Virus record (IMG/VR): IMGVR_UViG_3300035701_005183
Span: 1-22,264 of that record
DNA length: 22,264 nucleotides
Direction: 5' to 3' (one strand)
Source: a virus
Shown here: positions 7,467-15,767 of the stretch, one piece after another
Layout: every line of letters begins with the position of its first letter
Position numbering within the stretch: position 1 is the stretch's first letter
The notes under the pieces: model-generated
Database searches by the model: none
What the model was told of the DNA's origin: nothing
Seen by the model: the letters and a program-made list of their open reading frames with translations, nothing else
Made by a program: the position numbers and the translations under genes

Positions 7467-8033
7467 ATGAAAAAGAGTGTATTACAGGAAATAATTAGGG
7501 AAGTTGTAAGAGAGGAGTCTAAGAGCTTAGCAGCCATGAAAGAAATGACTTCCTCAGAACTAGACTCAGTAGAAAGACATGCTGATAACGAATTAGATCC
7601 AATTGATATTGAATTTGGAAGCCACTTCTTTGATAGATTAAACGATCCTAGAAACGGAAAAGAAATAACACCAGAAGAATTAGTATCATTCTTTGATAGA
7701 CTAGCTAAGAAGAAAGATGCTTTTATAGCCTTTATTAAAAAGTACCATGAATTTGTCGTAAAAGACAGAGGTAGCAGTATTAATATACCTTTTGTTAGTC
7801 AAGTAAATCAAGCACTTGCTAAAACTATCATGAGAAAACCGGGATTTATGACTCCTGACCCTACAATAGCTTTACAGGAAGGTGTAGATGATCCTGTTCA
7901 ACCAGGTATACTAAAAGACAGATTAGGAAAGCTATCCTGTACAAAAGTAAGAACAGCACATTCAGCATTAGATAATAAAGGTACTCATTATGGAAAAGCA
8001 TTGCAAAGGTACTTAAATTATCATTGCAAATAG
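7467..8033 (+). CDS. Conserved phage module protein (HFFDRxNDPRN type)
   Basis: A 188-residue protein. It starts with an amphipathic helix (KKSVLQEIIREVVREE), then a module around FGSHFFDRLNDPRNG (50-64) with ITPEELVSFF and, later, SSINIPFV. I recall this module as a recurrent domain in virion-region proteins of marine T4-like phages. The H..DR..D.R arrangement faintly resembles RelE/barnase-like toxin folds but I cannot confirm that. The C-terminal 45 residues (KDRLGKLSC to YLNYHCK) look like a separate basic module with Cys and His. The gene follows its neighbour by 3 nt. Function unknown; packaging as an internal head protein is a possibility from its N-terminus and location. Confidence 0.6.
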   Translation: MKKSVLQEIIREVVREESKSLAAMKEMTSSELDSVERHADNELDPIDIEFGSHFFDRLNDPRNGKEITPEELVSFFDRLAKKKDAFIAFIKKYHEFVVKDRGSSINIPFVSQVNQALAKTIMRKPGFMTPDPTIALQEGVDDPVQPGILKDRLGKLSCTKVRTAHSALDNKGTHYGKALQRYLNYHCK

Positions 8034-8068
8034 TAGAATAAAAGAAAATAAATTCATATCTTTAGAAG

Positions 8069-10306
8069 ATGGTAAAATACACTAAATTACAGCTTTCAAA
8101 AAAACTACTTCAAGTAGAATCAGCAATTGATACTTTAAGAAAAACTCAATATACGAAATCTAAACAAGGATTAGTTCAAGAGCAAATTAAACGATTAAAG
8201 GAAGCAAAAAGTAACCTTGCAGGATTATTAAAAGAGGAAATGACACCGGCTGAAGCACAAGCTAAGAAATCTAGTATAGCACTTCAACAGGAGAAAATAA
8301 AAGATGCTACAAAACAACTTCAAACAGCAAAATCTCCTTTAGAGAGAAAAGCAGCACAAGATGCTTTAGTAGCAGCAAAAGAAAACCTAGCAAAAGCAAC
8401 ATCAACACAAGAGAGTATATCAGAAGAAACTAGAAAGTATACTACAGAAGAATCTGCAGCAGTAGGTAAAGCAGTAGCTAAGTCTCTTTTAAAAGTTCTT
8501 AGAGCAGAAGGAGATGAAGTAGTGAATCTAAAGCTAACAGGACTAGGTGTAGATAGGTTTAATATTAGTGTTGAATATGGAAATGATAGAGGTAGAGACA
8601 CCTTTAAATTTAATCTAAACCCAGAAGGAACAGCAATCATATTAGATTTAGGAAACGAACCGATGGAACTAGTAGACTTTGTGATAACACAGGGTAATAC
8701 TGTCTCTCTACCTGCTCCTGAATTAGAAGATAAACTAAGTGATGCGATGAAAAAGTACGTTGGAGAACCATCGGATAATGAGTATGACCAAATGGCTGCA
8801 ATGGAGCCAGAATCAGATCCTTCTCAGATGAATAAATACATTTCAGAAGAAATGATAGAGGAAAGAGCTTTTAATATAACTGGATTAGGTACTTTTGAAT
8901 TCACAGGGATGAAAGACGGTTTAGTTATGGGATCTCAAAACAATGGACCTGTTAGAACTTTTAAAAAAGAAAGAGTTTTACAAGATAACCCAAGCTTTTT
9001 TGACAGACAGCCAAGAGAGAAAAAACCTCAAGGAGTTCGTCCCTATTCAGAAGCACAGTATAGAAGAGTATTACAAGGAGCAATCGATGATGCAGGTAGT
9101 ACAGAGTTTGCATACGATATAGCAGAATCTATGATATTAGATCCTCAAATCTTAGCTAGACTTGCAAAAGACTACCCAGGAGAATCAGCAAGAAAATTAC
9201 AACAAAGACTTCAATGGGATTTAGAAGCTTGTGATTCACCAGAAGATGATTATGATGATGATGATGATTACGAAGTAGCAGAACAAATCAACGAAGATGA
9301 TTATTTACAATCAGATGATGAATCTTCAATGGCTAAATCACAATTAAAATCTATTCAATCAAATGCAAGTAAGTTGATGAATATAATTGGAGATGATGAG
9401 CAATTAGATGCTTGGATTCAATCTAAGTTAACAAAAGCAGAAGATTATTTAGATGCAGCAGCAGGATATTTAGAATCAGAAGAAGATAAAGAAGGTCGAG
9501 CACCTATAACACTTGCAGTAGCATTAGACGAAGAGAAAGGAACTTGTTGTCATAAATGCGGACACGTTCATGTAAAAGGAACAGCACACCCTACCCCATA
9601 TTTAACAGGTAAGAGTAGTTGTAAGTTTAGAAAGAACGAAGCATTAGATGCAGTTGGAAAAGAAGATGACGATATCAATAATGATGAAAAAGTTGATAAA
9701 ACAGACAAGTATTTGAGACATAGAAGAGATGTTGTTTCTAAAAAAATAACTAAAGAAGAAGTACAAGCTCTTATGCTTGAAGCATATGTTGAAGTTCTTA
9801 GAGAGGAAGAAAATGCAGTATTAGAAACATCTTCAGATGAAATACTGGGAAAATTTCCTACAGTTAAAAAAACGATAGTATCACTATTCACACAAGAATA
9901 TAAGGAGTTTGTAAAAGATGTAAAATGGGTAGCACCTAAACCTTCTACATTTTCAGTAGAACTTGCCAACGGTCAATCATTTAATTTAAAATGGATGGGT
10001 AAAGGATTCGAAGCACAGATAGAAGGTAAGAAGTATTTCTTAAACGATCTTCCAAACTACCAACAAGCCTTGGATAAGATAAACGATATTCTTAAAAACG
10101 GACCGATTACAAATGGTGAAGAACCAGGAGGAGAGGAGTTCGGAGCAGGAGCAGCAACAGAACCAGCAGCCGGAGGCGGAGGTGGTGGAGAATTTCCAGG
10201 CGGAGAAGCCGGAGGAGAAGCAGCACCTGAATTTGGAGCAGAAGAAACACCAGCAGCAGGTGAAGAAGCAGCAGGTACAGAACCTGAAACACCTGAAGCA
10301 CTTTAA
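8069..10306 (+). CDS. Large mosaic protein with coiled coil, zinc site, dockerin-like Ca loop and Gly/Ala/Glu-rich tail
   Basis: A 745-residue acidic protein made of modules joined by acidic linkers. Residues 1-120 are Lys/Gln/Ala-rich and likely coiled coil. Beta-rich modules follow (~130-235 and ~265-310). A helical module begins [10 protein letters not shown] (421) and includes [10 protein letters not shown] and AEDYLDAA. A cysteine/histidine cluster (C493, C494, H495, C497, H499, H501, C518) may bind zinc. A loop with D535, N537, D539, K541, D543 and D546 matches the dockerin/EF-hand spacing 1-3-5-7-9-12, followed by KYLRHRR. The last ~60 residues are Gly/Ala/Glu-rich. I recall the QLDAWIQ and DxNxD...YLxxRR modules from marine T4-like phage virion-region proteins. 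Its location and modularity suggest an internal head protein. The gene starts 35 nt after its neighbour. Confidence 0.68.
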   Translation: MVKYTKLQLSKKLLQVESAIDTLRKTQYTKSKQGLVQEQIKRLKEAKSNLAGLLKEEMTPAEAQAKKSSIALQQEKIKDATKQLQTAKSPLERKAAQDALVAAKENLAKATSTQESISEETRKYTTEESAAVGKAVAKSLLKVLRAEGDEVVNLKLTGLGVDRFNISVEYGNDRGRDTFKFNLNPEGTAIILDLGNEPMELVDFVITQGNTVSLPAPELEDKLSDAMKKYVGEPSDNEYDQMAAMEPESDPSQMNKYISEEMIEERAFNITGLGTFEFTGMKDGLVMGSQNNGPVRTFKKERVLQDNPSFFDRQPREKKPQGVRPYSEAQYRRVLQGAIDDAGSTEFAYDIAESMILDPQILARLAKDYPGESARKLQQRLQWDLEACDSPEDDYDDDDDYEVAEQINEDDYLQSDDESSMAKSQLKSIQSNASKLMNIIGDDEQLDAWIQSKLTKAEDYLDAAAGYLESEEDKEGRAPITLAVALDEEKGTCCHKCGHVHVKGTAHPTPYLTGKSSCKFRKNEALDAVGKEDDDINNDEKVDKTDKYLRHRRDVVSKKITKEEVQALMLEAYVEVLREEENAVLETSSDEILGKFPTVKKTIVSLFTQEYKEFVKDVKWVAPKPSTFSVELANGQSFNLKWMGKGFEAQIEGKKYFLNDLPNYQQALDKINDILKNGPITNGEEPGGEEFGAGAATEPAAGGGGGGEFPGGEAGGEAAPEFGAEETPAAGEEAAGTEPETPEAL

Positions 10307-10318
10307 TAAAAATAAGTT

Positions 10319-11293
10319 ATGAGCGTAGTAGAAAAAGTAGTAAATGAATGGGCCTTTCGATGTAAAAAAGGGTATCCGGATATGAATAATCCTGACGATA
10401 TGAAAATATTAAAAGAGATTTATTCTGAATACGGAGTATTATTGGAGGAAGAAAAACCGGAAAAAGAGAAAGAGTCTGGAGTAACAGAAGAGGATTTAGC
10501 AATACTGAGAAATGCTTTTGAGAATATAAAAGTACCTTATTCAAAGTACTTATCTATCTTTAATTATTTTGATCCAAACTCTCTAGGAACAATATCGGAA
10601 GTACTCCTAACAAAACTACTAAATACCGTAGATAATGTACAAGCTCAACACGTTGGAGGAGCTCAAGGACTTGCAGATATTATAATAAACGGGCATCATA
10701 TCTCACTGAAAACAACTGCAAAAGGAAAACCTATAGGATTAGGCTCAGATGAAGTAAATATTAGTCCTTCTGATTCTAAAGAAGTAGTTAGTACGTTAAA
10801 TACAGTATACAAGCAAGACCCTACATTAAAAAACCTTACTATAAGTGAATTACAAGGCAAGATTCCTGATGAAACATATAATAATATTAATAAACGACTA
10901 TCATCTATTGCTAGAAAAATAGCAGGAGAGTTGAATAAAGAAGTTTTCGTATGGGTAGAGAAAGTATACAAACAGAAACTTCTTACAGGAATTGTGATAC
11001 ATGTAGTAAAGTATGATCTAAATAAAGCTTTAAACACATTCCTACAGAGTAAAATATCGGTAACAGAAAAAGCTTGGGGAGTAGTAGATACAGCAGGAAA
11101 AGCAATAATTAGTGCAGACACTTCAGGAAAACATCTAAACATAACACCAGAATTTGTATATAGCAGTTCAAGAGGTACTAATATACCTATTGATTTAGAA
11201 GTAAATCTAAAATATTCATCAGAAGAAGTTCAACAAAAAGTATCAGACAAAGTGTTTGGAGCTCTTAATACAATCTACTCTGAACTTTTTTAG
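10319..11293 (+). CDS. Putative PD-(D/E)XK-like nuclease, restriction-endonuclease-like
   Basis: A 324-residue protein. Residues 1-45 form a module (EWAFRCKKGYPD, then YGVLLEEE) followed by a charged linker. The main domain has E94 in SEVLLTKLL and the pattern GAQGLADIIINGHHISLKTT: D120 in a beta strand, then S129-L130-K131. This spacing fits a restriction-enzyme-like core (D...[D/E]xK) with Ser in place of the second acidic residue, a variant seen in some restriction endonucleases. The C-terminal half is mixed alpha/beta without motifs I recognise. It could be a phage-encoded nuclease packaged with DNA or an inactive relative. The catalytic assignment is inference from one motif. It lies 12 nt after the mosaic protein gene. 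Confidence 0.55.
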   Translation: MSVVEKVVNEWAFRCKKGYPDMNNPDDMKILKEIYSEYGVLLEEEKPEKEKESGVTEEDLAILRNAFENIKVPYSKYLSIFNYFDPNSLGTISEVLLTKLLNTVDNVQAQHVGGAQGLADIIINGHHISLKTTAKGKPIGLGSDEVNISPSDSKEVVSTLNTVYKQDPTLKNLTISELQGKIPDETYNNINKRLSSIARKIAGELNKEVFVWVEKVYKQKLLTGIVIHVVKYDLNKALNTFLQSKISVTEKAWGVVDTAGKAIISADTSGKHLNITPEFVYSSSRGTNIPIDLEVNLKYSSEEVQQKVSDKVFGALNTIYSELF

Positions 11294-11303
11294 TCAAAAA
11301 TAA

Positions 11304-11312
11304 ACTATTTAT
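11304..11312 (+). promoter_or_regulatory. Candidate late promoter motif ACTATTTAT, 18 nt before ATG
   Basis: This exact 9-mer continues as ATAA-type sequence and ends 18 nt before the ATG at 11331. The same motif and the same 18-nt spacing occur upstream of the portal gene and of the gene after it. Confidence 0.55.
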
Positions 11313-11330
11313 AAACAAAAATAAAACACA

Positions 11331-12194
11331 ATGGCAGATAATTTTAATTTAAGATCATTCTTAACAGAGAATAAACTTACAAAAAACGCAAAACTTCTTT
11401 CAGAAGGAGTAGAGTTTAACGGAAAACCAGTAGATGTTAGTTCAATCGAAATCGACGGAATAGACACAGAGGACTATCCAGACTTTGTAGATGCATACAT
11501 TATTGCAGCAGATTACGAAGATGGTACTCCATTAACAGATGACGAATTACAAGAACTTGAAGATCAAAATTACGGATTGACTAGTGAACTAATTCACGAT
11601 AGACAGCTTTACCTACAAGAAAAGAAGGAAGAATCTTGGGAAGAAGGAGTAGAAGAAGCTATACAAGAAAGTAGATTAACTGCTAACGAAAAACGTTTAG
11701 TAGAAATAGTAAACAAAGCTCTGAAAGAAGAAGAGAATGTAGACTATACAATGGGTCGTCAAGATGATCCAAATCAACTACCAAACCCGGCACCAGAATT
11801 GAATATCCCAGAAGGAGAAGAAAGCATTGAAGAAGTAAAACCTCTTCCAAAATACAATTCAATTGAAGAATTAATGAAAGAGATTGAGCACGGGACTAAC
11901 GAAGCAGCTCATAAATACAAAATGGATGAGATGAAAAGAGTTTACGAAGCACTAGAGGCTAAAGTAGGGTCTTTAGAAGAAGGAGAACATGCTGAACATA
12001 TTGATCAAAAAGCTGTTAAACAAATGCGTAAAGATATTGCAGCATTAAGAAAGGCAGAAGAAAAATTAAGAAAAGAATTTGATAAAAAATTCACAGGTAA
12101 AGAGAAAAAAGAAACGTCAGCTAAAAAAGAAACAGTAGAAGCTTTACAAGAAGGATTTGACTTAAGAAAATTCTTAGCAGAAAACAGAAAATAA
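11331..12194 (+). CDS. Acidic internal-head-like protein with matching N- and C-terminal motifs
   Basis: A 287-residue, strongly acidic protein. The N-terminus has FNLRSFLTENK and the C-terminus has FDLRKFLAENRK, two near-copies of one short motif at opposite ends. Residues ~27-95 form a module with IDGIDTEDYPDFVDAYI and GTPLTDDELQEL that I recall from marine T4-like phages, function unknown. The rest is Glu/Lys-rich and probably coiled coil (ALEAKVGSLEEGEH to KLRKEFDKKF). Several (L)xE-G/N sites (LTE at 11-13, LSEG at 23-26, LQEG near the end) look like prohead-protease sites. It ends just before a strong terminator and precedes the terminase gene, so it closes the accessory block. A prohead core or internal protein role is my inference. 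Confidence 0.65.
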   Translation: MADNFNLRSFLTENKLTKNAKLLSEGVEFNGKPVDVSSIEIDGIDTEDYPDFVDAYIIAADYEDGTPLTDDELQELEDQNYGLTSELIHDRQLYLQEKKEESWEEGVEEAIQESRLTANEKRLVEIVNKALKEEENVDYTMGRQDDPNQLPNPAPELNIPEGEESIEEVKPLPKYNSIEELMKEIEHGTNEAAHKYKMDEMKRVYEALEAKVGSLEEGEHAEHIDQKAVKQMRKDIAALRKAEEKLRKEFDKKFTGKEKKETSAKKETVEALQEGFDLRKFLAENRK

Positions 12195-12213
12195 AATTAC
12201 TAGATAATTAGAT

Positions 12214-12243
12214 AAGCCCACCCTATAAAGGTGGGTTTTTTTA
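12214..12243 (+). terminator. Rho-independent terminator after the accessory block
   Basis: Stem CCCACC (12217-12222) pairs with GGTGGG (12230-12235) around a 7-nt loop CTATAAA, followed by a run of seven T. AAG before the stem can pair with the first Ts. It is almost identical to the terminator at 19033-19057. Confidence 0.9.
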
Positions 12244-12251
12244 TATCCACA

Positions 12252-12258
12252 TATTTAT
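12252..12258 (+). promoter_or_regulatory. Candidate late promoter motif TATTTAT, 18 nt before ATG
   Basis: TATTTAT ends 18 nt before the terminase ATG, the same spacing as the full ACTATTTAT copies; the two preceding bases differ. It lies directly after a terminator, where a new transcription start is expected. Confidence 0.5.
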
Positions 12259-12276
12259 AATATATACTTATATAAT

Positions 12277-13851
12277 ATGCCACAACAAGATATCAAACAA
12301 ATAGTTGCACAAGAGTACATAAAGTGTGCAAAAGACCCGGCCTACTTCATGAAGAAGTATTGTTACATTCAACATCCAACTAGAGGTAGAATATTATTTA
12401 ACCTTTATCCATTCCAGGAAGGAGTGTTGCATTTATTCAGAGATGAAAAGATGTTAATAACTCTAAAATCAAGACAGTTAGGAATTTCTACACTAGCCTC
12501 GGCCTACGCTCTATGGTTAATGATCTTCCATAAAGATAAAAACGTACTAGCACTTGCGATTACACAAGCAACAGCTAGAAACCTTGTAACTAAAACGATT
12601 TTCATGTATGAGAATCTACCAAAATGGTTACAATTACCTTTTACAGAAAAGAATAAGTTATCTCTTAGACTTAAAAACGGTTCTAAAATAACAGCTAAAT
12701 CATCTAATGCAGATGCTGCTCGTTCAGAAGCAGTATCACTACTGTTAATAGATGAGGCAGCCTTTATTGATAATATTGAAGAAACCTTTACAGCAGCACA
12801 ACAAACCCTAGCAACGGGTGGTCAGTGTATGGCACTATCAACACCAAATGGTGTAGGTAATTGGTTTCATAAAACATGGGAAAGAGCAGAAGCAGGAGAG
12901 AATGGATTTGTACCTATTAAATTAAAATGGGATGTGCATCCGGAAAGACAACAAGACTGGAGAGATGAACAAACAAGACAATTAGGAGAGAAACATGCTG
13001 CTCAAGAGTGTGACTGTGATTTCATGTCATCCGGAGACTCAGTAATCGAAGTTGAGAATATGGCTTTCTATGAAGAGACATATGTAAAAGAGCCAATGGA
13101 AAAGAGAGGGGTAGATGGAAATCTCTGGATATGGGAATCACCTGACTATAATAAGTCATATATGGTAGTTGCAGATGTCGCTAGAGGGGACTCTACTGAT
13201 AACTCTGCATTCCATGTATTCGATATAGAAACTTGTACGCAAGTAGCAGAATACAAAGGTAAGATATCTCCTAAAGAATACGGAAACGTACTAGTAGGAA
13301 TAGCAACAGAATACTGCGATGCATTACTGGTAGTAGAAAATGCAAATATAGGATGGTCAACCATTGAACAAATACTATCAAGAGAATATAAAAACCTATA
13401 CTACTCATCAAGATCGGATACTGAAACAGTCGAATCTTATATGGCCAAGTATGAAAGAGATAAATTAGTACCAGGATTTACAATGTCTCTTAAAACAAGA
13501 CCTTTAGTTATTGCTAAGATGACTGAATACGTAAGAGAGAGATCAGTAATACTGCAGTCTAAGAGGTTATTAGGAGAGATGAGAGTATTCATATGGAGGA
13601 ATGGAAAAGCACAAGCACAGTCGGGGTATAATGATGATTTAGTTATGTCTTTTGCTACAGCTTTATATGTTAGAGATACTGCTATCCGTATGAGACAGCA
13701 AGGAATGGATCTTTCTAGAGCTACAATGTCTTCTTTTGTTAGTCTTAATCAAAGAAATACAGGAGTATATAACGTTGCTCCTATGCAGAATAATCCGTAT
13801 CTTATGGAAACACCGGGTGGCCAAGAAGACTTAAGCTGGCTATTAGGATAA
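12277..13851 (+). CDS. Terminase large subunit, T4 gp17-like
   Basis: A 524-residue protein that powers DNA packaging through the portal and cuts concatemeric DNA. The N-terminal ATPase has a Walker A-type SRQLGIS (65-71), Walker B LLLIDE (155-160, D159, E160) and coupling motif STPNG (188-192). The C-terminal RNase H-like nuclease has D300 in VVADVARGD, E354 in LVVEN and D453/D454 in YNDDLV. T4 gp17 is 610 aa, so this is a shorter but complete form. It follows a terminator and a candidate promoter, and the portal gene follows after 30 nt. No small terminase gene is recognisable just upstream; the preceding gene encodes an acidic modular protein. Assignment is firm. Confidence 0.96.
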   Translation: MPQQDIKQIVAQEYIKCAKDPAYFMKKYCYIQHPTRGRILFNLYPFQEGVLHLFRDEKMLITLKSRQLGISTLASAYALWLMIFHKDKNVLALAITQATARNLVTKTIFMYENLPKWLQLPFTEKNKLSLRLKNGSKITAKSSNADAARSEAVSLLLIDEAAFIDNIEETFTAAQQTLATGGQCMALSTPNGVGNWFHKTWERAEAGENGFVPIKLKWDVHPERQQDWRDEQTRQLGEKHAAQECDCDFMSSGDSVIEVENMAFYEETYVKEPMEKRGVDGNLWIWESPDYNKSYMVVADVARGDSTDNSAFHVFDIETCTQVAEYKGKISPKEYGNVLVGIATEYCDALLVVENANIGWSTIEQILSREYKNLYYSSRSDTETVESYMAKYERDKLVPGFTMSLKTRPLVIAKMTEYVRERSVILQSKRLLGEMRVFIWRNGKAQAQSGYNDDLVMSFATALYVRDTAIRMRQQGMDLSRATMSSFVSLNQRNTGVYNVAPMQNNPYLMETPGGQEDLSWLLG

Positions 13852-13854
13852 GTT

Positions 13855-13863
13855 ACTATTTAT
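13855..13863 (+). promoter_or_regulatory. Candidate late promoter motif ACTATTTAT, 18 nt before the portal ATG
   Basis: The 9-mer ends 18 nt before the ATG at 13882. Here it continues to form the 12-nt palindrome TATTTATAAATA (13857-13868), which also contains the T4 late promoter sequence TATAAATA (13861-13868). Confidence 0.58.
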
Positions 13864-13881
13864 AAATAAAACATTTTCAAA

Positions 13882-15738
13882 ATGGCAGAAAGAAATTTAT
13901 TCTCCAATTTACAGAGATTATTCTCAAGCGACATACTAGTTAGAAACGTAGGAGGAGACGAGTTAAAGATTGCTGACATCAATCATATTCAATCAACAGG
14001 GAAGTATCAAACCAATTCACTATTGGATAGATTCTCCCGACTATATATTTACAATAATAAAAATATATTTAATCCAAACCTTAATTACCAAACACTTAGG
14101 GTACAGCTTTACTCAGATTACGAAGCAATGGATACAGATGCATTAATAGCTTCTACTCTAGATGTATTAGCAGATGAATCTACACTGAAGAATGCAATGG
14201 GAGAGGTTCTTTCCATTAAATCTACAGATGAAAATATACAAAGAGTCCTTTATAACCTTTATTACGATGTATTAAACATCGAATTTAACCTATGGTCATG
14301 GGTTAGAAATATGTGTAAGTACGGGGACTTCTTTTTAAAATTAGAAATATCAGAACATTTTGGAGTTTACAATGTACTTCCGTATACGGTTTACCATATG
14401 GTAAGACATGAAGGGATGGATAAGGAAGATCCAACTAAAGTAACATTCTCAATCGATCCAGACGGATTAGCTTCTTCAGCAGATCCAAATTATATTCCAA
14501 ACAATAGTAAATCAGTAATTACTCTAGACAACTACGAAGTAGCACATTTTAGATTACTATCAGATACAAACTACCTTCCATATGGTAGATCTTATATTGA
14601 ACCAGCTAGAAAAATTTACAAACAACTAACTTTAATGGAGGATGCGATGTTGATTCATAGAATCATGAGAGCTCCTGAAAAGAGAATGTTCTACATCAAT
14701 GTAGGATCTATTCCACCAAATGAAGTTGAGCAGTTTATGCAAAAAACTATCAATAGTATTAAGAAAACTCCATACGTGGATCCACAATCAGGCCAATACA
14801 ACTTGAAGTTTAATATGCAAAACATGATGGAGGATTTCTACCTTCCAGTTCGTGGAGGAGATACTTCAACTCGTATTGAAACAACTAAAGGATTGGAGTA
14901 TGATGGTACCACAGATATTGAATACTTAAGAGATAAGATGTTTGCTGCTTTAAAAGTGCCAAAAGCATATTTTGGATACGAAAAAGACCTTACAGGTAAA
15001 GCAACTCTTGCAGCAGAAGATATTCGTTTTGCTAGAACAGTAGAAAGATTACAGAGAATTGTAGAAAGTGAATTAACTAAAATTGGTTTAGTGCATTTAT
15101 ATTCTCAAGGATTTGATAAAGAGTCTTTAGTAAACTTTGAAATTAAGTTAACAACTCCTTCTATTATTTATGAGCAAGAAAAAATAGCTCTTTGGAAAGA
15201 GAAAGTTGATTTAGCAACTCAAATGCAAGCAACTAAATTATTCTCTTCAGATTATATCTACGATATGGTATTTGATGTATCAGAGGATAAGTATAATGAG
15301 ATGAGAGATCTTATTAGAGAAGATGGTAAGAGAGCATTTAGATTATCTCAAATAGAAAACGAAGGAAACGATCCAGTAACAACAGGGCAATCTTTTGGAA
15401 CACCTCACGATTTAGCTTCAATATATGGAAGAGAGCAAGGTGAATTACCAGCTGGATACGACGAGAATGTACCTGTAGGAAGGCCTAGAGAAAAAATGTC
15501 AGTGATAGGAACCAACGCAGACCCGGTTGGTGGAAGAGATAGACTAGGAGTACATGGAATGAAAGGTGGATTTCCAAGTGATAATGAGAATGTAAGAGAA
15601 GGTATGAATAATACAATGTCAGTTTTCCTTAGAAATAAGAATATCTTTCCTACTAAAAAGCAAAATATCTTTGAAGAGGAAGTAGAAAAAGAATCAGATC
15701 TCTTAAATGAAGAGAATATTAAAGATTTAGATAACTAG
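13882..15738 (+). CDS. Portal (head vertex) protein, T4 gp20-like
   Basis: A 618-residue protein that would form the dodecameric portal at the packaging vertex, through which terminase pumps DNA and to which the tail attaches. Family features seen: an N-terminal region with RLYIYNNKN and YSDYEAMDTDALIASTLDVLADE, a wing region with YIEPARKIYKQLTLMEDAMLIHRIMRAPEKR split over 220-270, and GGDTSTRIETTKGL followed by DIEYLRDKMFAALKVPKAYFGYE, typical of gp20. T4 gp20 is 524 aa, so this one is longer, mainly by a C-terminal tail rich in Glu, Asn and Lys after about residue 500. Directly downstream of terminase, as in T4 (apart from missing tail genes). Confidence 0.95.
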   Translation: MAERNLFSNLQRLFSSDILVRNVGGDELKIADINHIQSTGKYQTNSLLDRFSRLYIYNNKNIFNPNLNYQTLRVQLYSDYEAMDTDALIASTLDVLADESTLKNAMGEVLSIKSTDENIQRVLYNLYYDVLNIEFNLWSWVRNMCKYGDFFLKLEISEHFGVYNVLPYTVYHMVRHEGMDKEDPTKVTFSIDPDGLASSADPNYIPNNSKSVITLDNYEVAHFRLLSDTNYLPYGRSYIEPARKIYKQLTLMEDAMLIHRIMRAPEKRMFYINVGSIPPNEVEQFMQKTINSIKKTPYVDPQSGQYNLKFNMQNMMEDFYLPVRGGDTSTRIETTKGLEYDGTTDIEYLRDKMFAALKVPKAYFGYEKDLTGKATLAAEDIRFARTVERLQRIVESELTKIGLVHLYSQGFDKESLVNFEIKLTTPSIIYEQEKIALWKEKVDLATQMQATKLFSSDYIYDMVFDVSEDKYNEMRDLIREDGKRAFRLSQIENEGNDPVTTGQSFGTPHDLASIYGREQGELPAGYDENVPVGRPREKMSVIGTNADPVGGRDRLGVHGMKGGFPSDNENVREGMNNTMSVFLRNKNIFPTKKQNIFEEEVEKESDLLNEENIKDLDN

Positions 15739-15740
15739 AC

Positions 15741-15749
15741 ACTATTTAT
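15741..15749 (+). promoter_or_regulatory. Candidate late promoter motif ACTATTTAT, 18 nt before ATG
   Basis: The exact 9-mer occurs in the 29-nt gap after the portal gene and ends 18 nt before the ATG at 15768. Confidence 0.55.
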
Positions 15750-15767
15750 AACAAAGACATACCTAAG

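Noticed and set aside
8057-8065. TATCTTTAG directly before the ATG at 8069, similar to the -7 box at 1673
   Set aside because: It is only 3 nt from the start codon and no TTG box lies at the right distance (the nearest is 30 nt upstream), so a promoter is not supported.
9236-9290. GATGAT-type short repeat run in the 745-aa protein gene
   Set aside because: It encodes an acidic Asp-rich linker in frame, and is better explained as low-complexity coding sequence than as a functional DNA repeat.
10107-10301. Leucine-rich antisense frame
   Set aside because: It arises from reading the low-complexity GAA/GCA-rich tail backwards; no gene in the window is on the - strand.
10113-10322. Frame of 69 codons rich in Gln/Glu on the + strand
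   Set aside because: It is a frame-shifted reading of the Gly/Ala/Glu-rich tail of the 745-aa protein, with low-complexity composition.
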